From Puccinia triticina (taxonomy: Eukaryota; Basidiomycota; Pucciniomycetes; Pucciniales; Pucciniaceae), in the NCBI RefSeq assembly GCF_026914185.1, contig NC_070571.1, positions 2,294,001 to 2,358,000 of the forward strand: 64,000 bases of DNA. Direction: 5' to 3'. The position numbers and the translations under genes were made by a program. A model generated the notes under the pieces. The model saw only the letters and a program-made list of their open reading frames with translations. It searched no databases and was not told where the DNA came from. Shown here one piece after another: positions 45,272 to 56,991 of this stretch (position 1 is its first letter; the number at the start of each line of letters is the position of its first letter).

Positions 45272-45417
45272 TTTAACTGATAAATTAAAGATAAATTGAA
45301 ATTGAACCCCCTTGAAAACTTGTAATCCTCAATTCTCTTTGAGCTGCGCCATAAGAGCTCATTGATCAAAAGGTATTCAGAAGTAGCAACACCAAGAAAG
45401 TTAAGAAAGTGCCACAT
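45272..45417 (-). pseudogene. N-terminus of the displaced Ty3 Gag
   Basis: ATG at 45417 (minus) opens 48 codons without a stop (MWHFLNFLGV...). These join in frame across Helitron C to 42529. The ATG is a candidate Gag start; sequence upstream of it was not recognised as an LTR. Confidence 0.65.
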
Positions 45418-45954
45418 CTTTATTTTTCTTCATGTTACATTCTCCCAGAGTTATTCCGGAAGGCAGCTCTTCAAGCATTTTATTCCCTTCTAAGCTCATC
45501 TCCCCGCCACAAGAAGTTCCACACCGGGTGCCATCTTTTGGTCAAAAATTTACCCGGTACCTGGACCCGCGACGGGTACCCGGGTCTCAAAGGCCATCCT
45601 TAATCTCATCCTTACAGATCATCTTGATCCAAGAAACCAATTGCAGTTTTTTTATTTCCCACATTTAGACTTGAATCTATCCATTGATTTTATCAATAAT
45701 ATAGTGGTCTTGTGTCTGCTCTTAGGTAAAAAGAGATTTCATTGCTATTTCTTTATTATATATTTGTAACTACAAATCTATCAGGGGTGTTCACAATAGG
45801 ATAAAAATAAAACTTTAGAGTCAATTTTAAGGCCTTTATCAACAAATTTTTAAAAATCTGGCAAGATGTACAGGACTGGGTGTCCCCTGAGAATCAGAGA
45901 AAGTTCTTCATCTTTTAAAAAATTGGTCATAAAGGTCTTAAAATTAGCTGTAAG
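45418..45954. other. Gene-free; one-ended GGTACC repeat and a TIR remnant
   Basis: About 45530-45600 is one end of the 2718-3502 family (GGGTACC words, then GGCCATCCTTAA). At 45785-45818 CAGGGGTGTTCACAATAGGA starts an inverted end whose partner (TCCTATTGTGAGCCCCCCT) lies at 50590-50610. The PIF/Harbinger element therefore sits inside an older TIR element. Confidence 0.5.
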
Positions 45955-47122
45955 AGCAACCGCATTGGTCGCGGGTTTAGCTCGGATTAGCGTAACTAAT
46001 CCGACCCCTCAACCGCATTGGGGCGGATTAGCTTTGGAGTAACTACTCCCGGGAGTAGAAAAAGGAGTAGCGAGGGGCAACTTTGCTCCCTGCTAATCCT
46101 CGGAGTACACCATCCACAAACCCTCGGCACAACCCAGGACAACTCGTCACCTCCAACATGCCTCGTCGAAAATCTCAACCTACGACCACCACCCAACAGG
46201 CTACTACTACAACATCTGCCACCCCAGCAACTCAGTCCCAACCACCTGCCAAATCCCAACCTCCTCCAAAGCGGCGAGGCCCAAACTTTAGCCCCGAGGA
46301 AGACGAGCAACTTGCAAAGAGCTGGGCGCAAGTATCGGAAGACGCGATCAAGTCCAATAATCAGAAATCCGACGACTTTTGGGCTCGAGTCCTGGAGGAC
46401 TTTGTCCAGTTCACACCCGGACCTGAACGAGATGCAAATGCTTTGCAAACCAGGTATGTTGTCTCCACAAGTTAACCTTTTAATCCCCTTTTGAACATCT
46501 TTTTATTAATTTCTACACGACTCTTTCCCCCATCTACCAGATGGAAACCCTTGCAACAGGCTTGCCTTAAATTCTCGGCGCTCTACAATCGAATATCCAA
46601 GAACCCGGCGTCCGGAAGTTCACCCAATGACTGGATGTTAAATGCAAGGGGGATGTACTACGAGCAAGTCAACAAGCACTTCACCTCCGACCAAGCGTGG
46701 AACCTCCTGAAGGATATTCCCAAATTCAAAAATCTCAGCGGCAAAGCCAAAAACGGTCGATTGGCTCATGTTCCTAATACCGGATCCCAATCGCGACCAA
46801 TAAATGAACCTTTGGACTCCAACAATCCTGCTGGAACCCCAAAATCAAAGGATTGGGAACAACCTCCGGGTATTCACCGAGCCAAGCGTAAGGTTAGCGA
46901 CGACGAATACAAGCGTAAGAAGATGAAACTCCTTCAATCCTCGGAGAAGCAATTGGCCAAGCGGACCATCGAAGCAAAGCGTGCTAATGAAGAAGCCAAA
47001 CGGGAGAATGACATTCAAGCCGAGTGGGTTTCTGTCGATCGCGAGAAGAACGAGATGAGCCTGATGTTGCAAGATGTCAATGCCTGCACCGACGAGTACG
47101 CCAAGGCTTACCTGCTAGCAAA

Positions 47123-48339
47123 CACCAGGAAAAAAAAATAGTCACTTGATGGCAAGTGACATGATGCAGCTTTGATTTCTGCTCCAGAGCTACTCCAGCG
47201 CTGCTCCAAGTCTGCTCCACCAGCACTTGTAGAGCTTGCAGGACTGCACCAGAGCACTCAATGTGGCACAGTCAGCTGATCCTAATTTTTTCCCAGGAAC
47301 AGCTGATGCTCATCATAAGCTGAGCAGTAGGCATTGACTGAGCCTGGGCAAAAGCTGAGCATTGGCTGAGCCTGGGCCACAGCTGAGCATTGGATATTCC
47401 AAGCCTGAAACAAATCCAAGTGTCAGCTGGACCAAGAATATTCCAAATCTGAGCATCAGCTTAGCCAACAATGGTCCAAAGCTGAGCATCATCTTGGAAA
47501 AGGCTTGTGCAGAGATTAGGATCAGCTTGGACAATACTGTTCCAAAGATTAACACCAACTGGGCCAAAAATTTTCAAAAGCTGAGCATTGGCTGAGCCAA
47601 TGCTGGTACAAAGCTGAGCATTGGCTGAGCCAAGGCTGTTCCAAAGCTGAGTATCAGATTTTTTGAGACTATTCAAAAGATTAATATCACCTGAGCCAAG
47701 GCTGTTCTACAGCTGATCATCTGCTGAGCCAAGGCTGGTCCACAGCTGAGCATCAGCTGAGCCAAGGCTTGTCCACAGCTGAGCATCAGCTGAGCCAAGG
47801 CTGGTCCACAGCTGAGCATTGTCTTAGCCAAGGTTGGTCCACAGCTGAGCATCAGCTGAGCCAAGGCTGATCCACAGATGAGCATAAGCTGTTACAGGAG
47901 TGGTCAGACTCAGAATCTGAGCATTGGCTGGGCCGAGATTTATCCAAAGCTGAAAATCAGCTGAGCCAATACTGGTCCAAAGCTGAGCATTGGCTGGGCC
48001 AATGATAGTCCTAATCTGAGTCTAAGCTAAGCCATGACTGGAATAAAGCTGAAAATAAGCTGGGCCAGGACTGGTTCTGATCTGGGCAACAAAGCTGAGC
48101 ATGAGCTGGGCACCAAAGCTGAGCATAAGCTGTGAGCTAAAGCTGAGTATCAGCTGACCAGAAATGGGGATCAGTGTTGCCCAGCAGAAACTGAGGATCT
48201 CCTGTGGAAATTCTTAAAGTGGTTAGATGGTGGGTAGATGGTGGGTAGATGATGGGTAGATGGTGGGTAGATGGTGGGTAGCCCGCTGGAGCTGGCATGA
48301 TGTCACTTGTCATCAAGTGACTATTTTTTTTTCCTGGTG
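47123..48339. mobile_element. Non-autonomous TIR element nested in the Myb-like gene
   Basis: 1217 bp with inverted ends of about 40 bp starting CACCAGGAAAAAAAATAGTC and continuing ACTTGATGNCAAGTGACAT. AAA flanks both sides (47120-47122, 48340-48342). CAC ends and a 3-bp duplication point to CACTA-like. The interior is a 33-bp minisatellite (about 47330-48160) and an 11-bp GGTGGGTAGAT array (48228-48285). No transposase. Confidence 0.85.
47330..48160. repeat. 33-bp minisatellite, about 20 degenerate units
   Basis: The unit is approximately CTGAGCATCAGCTGAGCCAA followed by GGCTGGTCCACAG. Because 33 is divisible by 3, both strands stay open and would read an 11-residue repeat (LMLSCGPALAQ on minus). 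The openness is a by-product of the repeat, not evidence of a gene. Confidence 0.8.
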
Positions 48340-48616
48340 AAAGAAGAAAACAATTCTAGACCGCTTGAAGAATCAAGATAAGACCTCAAGTGATCATCAA
48401 TCTTCCGGAGCCTCCGATGAAGACCAATCATCTAGAGCTCGAATTGAATCATCCTCCATGCCTCCAACCAGCGAAAAGGAAGATACAGATGACTCGGAAG
48501 AAGATGATTCAGATTCGGGCGATGACTGCAACTCCGATCCAACTCAAACCCAGATCCCTCTTGGTCCTACCAAAGAAGACAACTTTCCCCTACACCCTTA
48601 CCTTGCCTTTATGTAG

Positions 48617-49189
48617 ATTTCTCTTTCTTAAAGTTGTAGATTTCTATTTCTCATAGTTTAACAGTTGTTAAGTAAATGAAATATCAATTTTTTTAAGACC
48701 TTTTCAAAGAGATTGATTTGATTGATCAATCTCTATAAGATCTACTCTTCCAATGAGATCAAAGAATTGATCTCTTTAAGTTTGATACTTTGAGATCGAT
48801 CGATCAATTGATCACTTGATCACTGTATTATGTAAGATGCATTCTTTCAAATTTATGATCTGTTTCATTATTCATAGATGAAAGAAAGAAAGAAAGAAAC
48901 AACTATGAACAAACAACTATGAGATAAAGAAACTTGTCAAGATTGGGGTTTAATTGTCTTCTGAATCGTAGTTGATTTTGCTGTTGCTGTTGCTGTTGTT
49001 GTTGGATGTATCAGAATGAACAGCCTTATCCCATAGGTTGGCAATGAGGTCCTTAGTGAGATTGCAATTGACAAGTTGTGATCGCATCTCAATTTCTTGT
49101 ACTCGTTGCTCAAGGATTGTGCGTGGTTCAGATTGGGGAGGAATCAGCTTTGTTGTTGAGGGTAGTGGAGGGTAGGATTTCGGATGGGC
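48617..49189. other. Spacer between the two Harbinger genes
   Basis: No gene. Includes a GATC-rich patch with several short palindromes (48700-48830), a GAAA run near 48885 and a GTTGCT run near 48975. Both genes converge here, so their terminators are expected in it. Confidence 0.4.
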
Positions 49190-50400
49190 TCAAGATTCAA
49201 CGATCATGTTATGCAGAATTATGCAAGTCTTGAGTATTGCGGTAATGTCGTCCGGGTACCATTGCATTGCCGGTTTCTTTAGAATCTGGAATTGACCTTG
49301 TAAGATCCCAAAGGTGCGTTCAATGTCTTTTTGGACAGATTCTTGTCTTTTGATGAAGAGCTTTGTTGCGCGATCTGAGGTTCCTGCATGTGACTTAGAC
49401 TGAACAAGTGTTGCCCATGGATCGTAGATACCGTTGACAAGATAATAAGGCAGCTTGTATGTGTTTTGACCGAGCTGAAACTCCACACCCCACGAGGTCC
49501 CGTCGAGTAGCGACTGAAAGATTGGCGATTGGTCTAATACGTTCTTGTCGTTTAAGCAACCCGGGGTTCCAAAAAAACAGTGCAAAATCCAAGTGTCCTT
49601 TGACGCAGTGGCCTCCAAAACAATGGTCGGGGTCTTTTCCTTCCCTTCGAACTGGCCGGCTGATTCCGTTGGGCAATTCTTCCAAGCCCAATGCATGCAA
49701 TCAAGGCTCCCAATACATCCTGGGAAGCCTCTTGCAGCATTCTCCTCAAGGATCCTCTTCAAGTCTTTGTTGTTTGGAGCTTGTAAGTACTTCGGACCGT
49801 AGAATTCTTGGATAGCACCACAGAAAGCGTCCAAATTCTGTCTCGCGGTCGTCTCGGCAAGCCAACAGTATTCGTCTGTCGCGTCAAGCGGAAGACCATA
49901 GGCTAGCTGTTGGATCGCAGCTGTTATCTTCTGATGGGGACTCAATCCCAGCTTTCCAGTACAATCCTATCAAGAAAAAAAACATAATGTCAATGTTTGT
50001 TGCTTGAGTTGCAAATAGAAAGAGAAAAGCTTACTGGTTTTTGAACGAAGTAAGGATAATTTTCCGTGAGGTCCTGTATGATGCGAACAACAAGACCTCT
50101 TTCCATCCGAAACCTTCGGCAAAAGTCACAAGAGTTGTAGCGGGCGGCTTCATTGAAATAATCTTTCATCATCGACTCGTGGTGTTTCAAATGGTCCCGG
50201 TCTTTGTTTGGCTGCCGTTTTTTCTTGGGTGGTGGACGTGCCTCTTCATCGGAATCGCTAGAATCAAGCTTGTCATCAAGGTCGCTATCGAGGATTTGTT
50301 GGACCAAATACCTATTCCGCTGAGCTATCCTGCAAACAAGTAACCTTCGGCGTTGAGATTGGGATTGATCGGGGAATAGAGAGAGACTCCTCCGAAGCAT
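49190..50400 (-). CDS. PIF/Harbinger DDE transposase (DDE_Tnp_4 / plant-transposon family)
   Basis: Exon 1 50400-50029 (donor GTAAGC, 50028) has a basic start and a DNA-binding N-terminal half (RFRMERGLVVRIIQDL). Exon 2 (about 49973-49190) is the catalytic region: GCIGSLDCMHW gives the first Asp, KDIERTFGILQGQFQIL the Glu, and ILHNMIVES the usual C-terminal end. Length is about 380 aa, normal for the family. The second catalytic Asp, expected in a YYLxDGIY context, reads Asn (YYLVNGIY, codon AAC at 49435-49433). This copy is therefore probably catalytically dead although otherwise open. Its partner Myb-like gene is convergent and also broken. Confidence 0.85.
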
Positions 50401-50570
50401 CGTGCTTTGCTTTGAACCCGATGCGGTTGTTTGGAGTAAGTCGAACGGTAGAACTTACTCCTAATTTTGCTCCCTACCGATGTGGTTGCCCCCCCGGGGT
50501 AGGGCTAATCCGGGAGTAAAGCTGAAGGTTAATCCCGGACTTAACCCCCGCACCGATGCGGTTGCTCTAA

Positions 50571-51057
50571 AGGTTTATTTTTATCCTATTGTGAGCCCCC
50601 CTATTAAGACTCAAAGACTAACAGAAATAACACATCTTATTTCTCTGGATTCTTTCAGAATTGAGCCAAAAAAGGATGAAAGAAATGAGTCAAGTAAAGC
50701 TTGGAGGTGTGTGCCAACACATACCAGATTTCAGCTAAAAATCCTGGCTTCTTAACAAATATAAGCTTGTGAGTTGTTTTTGTGTTTGTTTGTTTTCCAA
50801 TGTCTCCAAGCACATGCATGTGAGCTGTTTTCCACTTCGCCAATGTCACCTTTGGGCATGCGCGTACATTGGGGTGGTAGATCACTGGAGGGGCCTTTCA
50901 CAGCTCCATTACAAGTACAAACTGGTCAAAAAGCCATTAAAGCTGACATTTGCGTCATGTGAAACCCCTTGCACATAGAGAAGTTGATCAACATAAGTTC
51001 ATCATAAATGATTAATAATTGGGCATTGAGTAACTATCATTTCATTGCAGGTTGTAA
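50571..51057. repeat. Right flank of Harbinger with a diverged satellite-like unit
   Basis: 50571-50610 is the inverted partner of 45785-45818. About 50640-50960 is a diverged member of the satellite-like family. It keeps the AATGTCACC...GCGCGTACATTGGGGTG imperfect palindrome (50844-50877) and the CACATGCATGTGAGCTGTTT block. No gene. Confidence 0.55.
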
Positions 51058-51066
51058 TTAATTTAT

Positions 51067-54000
51067 GGGGATGTTGAATTTTAAATCCTGTTGTTTACAT
51101 TGCACATGCAATGTAAAACGGCAAACCCGTAAAAATGCACATTTCCAGCCTGTTAATTAAATTTACATCTATTCACCTAATTGAGGTACCATGTCAAATA
51201 GGCAATGTAAACAATATCATGTAAAATTGCATGCTGGGCAATGCAAACAAAACAATTGCACGCTATGATTTACAACGTCAACCCAATGTAAAATTTTAGC
51301 AGATAAATCTCAATGGGAGCAACAAATAAATCAAATTTACAGCCGTCCACTTAACAGCACAGCACCAATGTGAAATGGCACCATGCAAGGTTGACATAAA
51401 CGCTTCCAGGATGCAATTTTACAGCCTAACCGGCAACATTCCAAGGAGAGAAATGGATAAAAATCAGGAAAACAGACACAAAAAAGACAACCTGTAACTC
51501 AACTCGTAACATCAATCAGGCAGGAAATAGCCCCCAAGTAGGAGGAAAACAAAACAACCAAAAGTAAAAGCAGGGAGGGGAGAGGAGAGGAGAAAGTCCC
51601 AAAAAAGCCATCAAGTTAAGTCTCAACTTGAATCTCAATCAACATTAGCTCGTAGGAATGGAAAAAAACCCGGGTGGTAAAACCCTTAAGCACCACGGGC
51701 CTTCCTAGCATTAACTCTCTTCTTTGGCTTGTTCAAGTCCACCTTAGCCGCCTGCTCGTACCAAAACGAAACAATCTTGCTTGCGGTTGACAAGGGCTCC
51801 TTGTCGGGAAATTTATCAGTCGCCTTATTAGTTGCCTGGACACGCTTTTTCCGAGTAGCAGGCGCCGATGTGGGGATAGAAGCTGCCGGCTGAGCATCTG
51901 AGGTCAAGCCAGGTGTGTCTAAGTCAAGGCAAAAAAAAAAAAAAACAGCAATCACATTCTCATTTATTTCGCTCCTTGCTAATCAACGGGGATAATGAAA
52001 TCATGTTACCTGTCTTGGGATTGTGACCCGGCTTCCCCTGATGATCTCTCCAATAAGCCTCGGATCGTGCCTGAATGCGCTCAGAATTAGCATCTTCCAC
52101 AGGCTCCGACTTGAAAGTGATTGAGGTCTGGAATCGTGTGGCCTTCTTGGGACGGCCAGCCTTGGCCTTTACTGGGAGAATACCAACCTCTGTCACCTGG
52201 GCAGGCGCAGATGCGGCCACGACCTTAATGGGACGGAAACGCTTGGCTGGGGGTTCCTCAAACGTTGCAGCGGGGCTGGTTGAAGAGGTTCCGGCGATAC
52301 TGGGACGGCCACGCTTGGCTGGGGCCATCTTGACCGCCGGAGACGGGGCAGAAGCAGATATAAATGTTGCAGCGGGGGTAGCCGATGGGGTTCCAGACTT
52401 ACGGGGCCGGCCACGCTTGGCTGGGGCATACTGCAGCTTCGGAGCCGGAGCGGAACTGGATATGTCTGATTTCGCAGCCGGGACCACAGCTGCCAAGGAT
52501 TCTGTTTGACTTGCTGGGGTAATCCCAGTCTCCGTCGCTATGGTGGGAGAGGTTAAAGGTTTTGCCGTTTTTACTGCGCGTCGAATACAAATCTTCAAAG
52601 GTTCAACTGGTTTCTCTACATTGACTGTACGCATTTCATCTATTGTTACAAGGAAATTTATGGGCATCAGAGAAATGGAACATGAAAGAAAGGAAATTTG
52701 AGCTCTTCAAAGCCTTACCTGATTGAGTAGGCACTTCACCATTATAGCACACTTTTAACAGCGACTTCATCCTTGTAAATGGGATATTAATGGAGGATCG
52801 AGGGTTGTCCTTCAAAATTTGTGCGGTACCCTTATCCACAAAGGCAGCCTCCTCTGGAGTCCAACAGCGCGAGTAAATTAGCCAGCTCGTGTGTTCCTGA
52901 GCTCCGCTGATGCTACCGGGAATGGCGTCCACCATATAAGCGCGTCCGGCATTCAGTTGGTCGTCATGCCTCCACACCCCCATTAATCCATTAACATGAT
53001 GTAAAACTTTTCCCCAATAATGGGAATAGGCAAAAAATCCGCGAGATATTAGAGTATACTCCTCGCCAAACACCGTGATCTTGAAAGGCCAGTTCATCTT
53101 GCTCATGAACTCTTGCTGGTCGTCTTCTTCGAGTAACGTTGCTGTTTCAACGTGTAAATGTAGATGCGCGGGCGGCTTAGATTCCGGAGTTCGAATGACC
53201 AATAGTTCTTCCAATTTCTGAGGTTGACTTAAGCCTGGTGATCCTATCTTCTTTGCTTTACGAGTACCTTTCTTTGTTGGATCGACACAACATTCTGGAC
53301 AGTGTAGACCGCTAGACCCGGCAAGACCATCGGTTGACCAAAGTGTAATGAGCTTTGCAGGGTCGGTACAACTAAGTCCATTGGCATCAAACATTGAATG
53401 CAAAATTCTCAGGACAGTCAACAATTGATTGGCTCTGGAATGATTGATTTCGCAATTGTGGCGAGGACAGGTGAAGACGCGATGCTCATCCACCAAAAAA
53501 AGGTTTTGCAGGACTTTGCATGCGTTCTTGCTTGGATCCAGGACACTTTCAATAAAAAGATCACAAGAGGCGTACTTCCCAGGTCTGAACGAGTCTGGGC
53601 GAAGCGCCTCAATGGCGTCAAATAAGCTCTTTGATCCAGCAGTAAGCACCTTTCCCAGTGAAGTGCTATCAGTCATCTCGTGAGTCGACCGTGTTGAAAA
53701 ATGTTCAATGACCAAGTTGAATAAATCAGTTGGCTTCCCCCCCGGTTGGGCAAGCCACAGCGGACTGAAGATGGCGTACAAAGACTCGAGTGCGGCTGAC
53801 AACCAACAGCAATTGGAAAGGTGTTTTACTTTGGAGGCAGTGTAAGAAGCGTACGTGGTATGACGGTTTCGATCAATGTTGGTGGAGTTTGGAGGTCGAC
53901 CCATCTTGGCACGTTTGGCGTCTTTCTGGGATTCACCGAGAAGCAGATCAGTGGTGTCAGGCGCCCAACCATCGTTCTTGGCGTTGTTTTCTTTGGTAGC

Positions 54001-56991
54001 GGCTCGTTGTCGCTTGGTAGGTTTGGTCCAGCCAATGGATTTGGAGACATCCACCTGTTTCTTAAGCTGTGAACCGTATCTGATGGGAATCCCGCGCATT
54101 GTCATTGCATGGTCGCGTTCCAAGGCCTTGACAAATGCGTACAGCTGGATCATGCCTTTCATCATGCATTTTTTCCCCGGGCTATAGTTATAGTAACATT
54201 ATTTTTTTGGTCAGAACAATTGAACCAAACGTGTAGAAAAAATGGCTCACCTGAACATGTAATACACACGATGCAAGCTTTCTTGAGCGTTTGTTGAGCT
54301 TGGAAGTCCATCGTCGCCATCTGGGAAATCATCCAACATTGCTCGGCGGCTGGGGAAAAGCATGGCCTCGACGTCGGCCATTGTCCACCAGTCCAGCCAC
54401 CGTTTAGTCTTTGGAAACCGGCGCCGCAATTCATCAATTTTTTCCTCGTGCGTTGGGCCAATGGGGTTTGCAGGCTCCAGGAGACTAATACACATAGATT
54501 GGAATGATCCCTTTCACAAGAAAAGATGCTTTGGTTAATAAGAGGGAGTGTGATAAAAGTTGAGTGTGACACACCTCTTCATCGGCCCTGATGACTGCAC
54601 GATTCCGCTTGACACGTGTCACAGATTGCCGGAAGTGTTCCCGGCAGCCCTTCAGCTTCTTCATTGCCTCTGTGGCGTCGGTTTTTCCAAATACATTCAT
54701 GTAAGCTGCCACGAACCCTTTCTGCTGAGCCTTTGAGAAGTCAACAATACTGGTTGCCAGCTTTTCGCGCTCTTCTGGCAAGATGGAGTGGAGGAGAAAT
54801 TGCTGGAATAGAACGGTAAAATGGATGGTGTAATACTCTTCTGACAAGCCACGAATCCAGCTTAACTGTACCGGGATCCATCGCTGTATGTCATCGCAAT
54901 ACATCGAGGTTGTCAGTAGGTAGCCAGATTCGAAAAAACGATAGGTGACATTGGATATCAAGCCACCCAAGTAGAGTTTGTTTCCAGCTTTGGACCGGTC
55001 CAGAAGCCGCTCGGACATCCAAGGTGTTTGAAATGTAAAGTGTTCCCGCCCGCGCCGGAATGAGCATGATATTACCTCTAAACCCTTCCTGTAGTTGTTA
55101 TGTTAAAACAAAGTCAGTCAGTAAGTGAGGTATATCAAAATACAGGACGAAATGAATAAATACAAGACTAAATGAGTGGGAAATGATTCAACTTAACTTA
55201 TCCCATTGAAACATATCGTGCAAAAACTTGTCACCCCCGCCACCCTTCTTGTCATTAATCTCCTCAATCTCTTTGAGAATCTCTCGCCGGTAGTAACGCG
55301 CTTGATCGGCGTTTGCGAGCGATTCGTGGATGTCAGTGATGGTTTCCAGGCAGCTGTTTGGCCCTGTTGTTTGGCCAATCTGTAGAATGTACCCATTTAT
55401 TAGTTATGAAGTTTGTTGTTTGATGACGTTGCTTATCAAACAAAGAGGAACACAAAAGAGTATCTGATCTTAAGTTGAAGGGCAGTTGCCCTGGGATTCT
55501 GCTTAATCTTCTCGACCAGATCGACGCGGGCCAAGGGATTGGGCTTCTTTGGGTCCGGCCAAGGATGGTCGTGGAGTCCTTGGTGTCGGAGGAGACCCCA
55601 GCCAGACTTGTGAATGTCCAAGCGGCATTTGGTGCCTGCACAGGGCTGCCAGTAGACGTTCCCTGTACATTGGCCGCCCAAACCTGGACATACGGGGCTC
55701 CTGAGTTTGGAAAGCAAGTTTTGTGGTCAGTAATTATTTTTATCCAGTCGAAGAAAGGGAGCTTGGTTTACTTACTGGCTCAGCAACTCTTGGATTTTGC
55801 CACGGCCAGTGGGGGGCGGGCCAGCGTACTCGCACGCTTCTTGATCTCAAAGTAAGACGCCGATGCAAGTTACATGAATGACTTTCCACAAGTCATTTGT
55901 GCGGTTATGGACATTGGCAGTTTGCGAGTAGCCGACCTTGGGGAAATTTGCGATATCAGAGCTGGGCGGAACGACGTATGTGGTGGATCTGTTTGGGTAG
56001 AGGGGGTAGCCCTGTTGGTTGAGTCTACATCCGTGGTCAATGAACGTTGTGAATTCCTGATCCATGGCCAATGGCAGTTGCCACTTCTTGGGTTTGGTAA
56101 TGCCCGAGGGTGGTGGCGTTGGAACAGGGGGGTCCGGCAGATTGGTCGAAGCTTGCTGGTTTGCTTGATCTTCTTGCTTCAAAGATTTGCGGAATTGAAG
56201 CCCCATAATGGATATGTTGAGGAACGAACGTGGTGGCTGTAGTGGCAGTGGGGGGTGGGGAGGTATAAGATAAAAATTAGCAATAGAAATGAACGTTATT
56301 ACTGGTGTGTAGTGGTGGAAGTGAGTGGAGGAGCCCTTCAAATTGAGGAAAAATTATTGATTCATGGCGGAGGAGAGGGGAGGGGAGGCTCTCGCGACAC
56401 TTACCCTTAATGTTGTTGTTATTACTGGGAAGGAACCACCAATACTAAGCGGCTGGTGTTTCACGGTTTCAGTGCTCAAAGCCTCGGACAAATGACGATG
56501 AATTCCGTGGCCAGTGGAAAAAATAATCCGGCGTTCCACGTTCGCAGTGGTCGAGGGGCAATGGGTGCTGTGGCCAGTTACGACAAAGAGCTGGTGTTCC
56601 ACGGTCGCATTGGTCGGATGGCGGAGGATTGAGTTATATCCATCCATCAAGCCTTGGAAATGGAGGAGGTGTGCGGCTGTGTGCAGGCTTAACTCTGAGG
56701 ATCTGTGATGAATGTAAGCAGTAGTATGTAAATTTAATTTATCCCGTAGGGATTTGCGGATTTGCATGCCCTGTAAAGGCAATGTAAGCTCCCAGGGTGT
56801 GAAAGTGTGCCTGCGGCACCCCCGGACGGGATTTTGCAGGGTGCGTGTTACATGGCATGTGTTTACATTGGGTGGTTTTGCACGCACCCGCTGTAAATTT
56901 AATTGCGCCCAAGGTCTGGTGTAATTTTACATCTGTGTACTTTACATTGCCCAATGAATGTAAATCACAGATTGTAAAATTCATCTACCCC
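51067..56991 (-). mobile_element. MULE-II: WRKY-GCM1 Mutator-like element
   Basis: 5925 bp. A perfect 9-bp duplication, TTAATTTAT, flanks it (51058-51066, 56992-57000). The inverted ends are GGGGATGTTGAATTTTAAAT and GGGGTAGATGAATTTTACAA. Subterminal regions (51067-51450 and 56710-56991) are packed with AATGTAAA/TTTACATT words, as in MULE-I. One eight-exon gene lies on the minus strand. Same orientation as MULE-I. Confidence 0.93.
51686..56206 (-). pseudogene. MULE-II transposase (GCM1 finger, MULE core, USP-like module, AT hooks), nearly intact
   Basis: Exons: 56206-55776, 55700-55469, 55379-55199, 55087-54575, 54510-54251, 54181-52719, 52639-52010, 51919-51686. The GCM1-type finger has QCTGNVYWQPC, TKCRLDIH and GWGLLRHQGLHDHPWP. 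The MULE core has SNVTYRFFESGYLLTTS, IPVQLSWIRGLSEEYYTIHF, VDFSKAQQKGFVAAYM and SSTNAQESLH. The USP-like module has the Cys box CCWLSAALESLY (near 53808) and HYWGKVL...GVWRHDDQLN with IPGSISGA (about 53020-52920). Exon 7 has AT hooks KRGRPRK, KRGRPS and KAGRPKK. Two defects: TGA at 55849-55847 replaces the first zinc-ligand Cys, and the exon 2 donor reads AT instead of GT. The exon 6 frame of nearly 490 codons is uninterrupted. USP-like is my reading of the motifs. Confidence 0.8.

Larger units (their letters stand above)
46158..48616 (+). pseudogene. Harbinger Myb/SANT-like protein gene, split by a nested transposon
   Basis: Exon 1 46158-46453 (donor GTATGT), exon 2 from 46541. The N-terminus is Thr/Pro/Gln-rich. 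A trihelix/Myb-like region follows, with Trp at NFSPEEDEQLAKSWAQVSED, DDFWARVLEDF and RWKPLQQACLKFSALYNRI. Then come a Lys/Arg-rich helical part (KRKKMKLLQS...) and a tail. In this superfamily the Myb-like partner helps transposase nuclear import and end binding. At 47123 a 1217-bp element interrupts the frame, giving an early stop. Beyond it (48343-48616) the frame continues in phase into an acidic Ser/Asp/Glu-rich C-terminus ending LHPYLAFM. Confidence 0.78.
45955..50567. mobile_element. PIF/Harbinger DNA transposon
   Basis: 4613 bp. Inverted ends GAGCAACCGCATTGGT and GAGCAACCGCATCGGT, extended by CGGGNTTWAG. A TAA duplication flanks it (45952-45954, 50568-50570), the usual Harbinger 3-bp target. 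It carries the two genes of the superfamily, convergent: a Myb/SANT-like DNA-binding protein on plus and a DDE transposase on minus. A second transposon is nested in the Myb gene. Confidence 0.92.

Noticed and set aside
47313..47885. Minus-strand frames encoding an 11-residue repeat (LMLSCGPALAQ)
   Set aside because: The 33-bp minisatellite keeps every frame open; it lies inside a non-autonomous transposon.
47330..48160. CRISPR-like array
   Set aside because: Repeats are contiguous and degenerate without unique spacers, in a eukaryotic TE.
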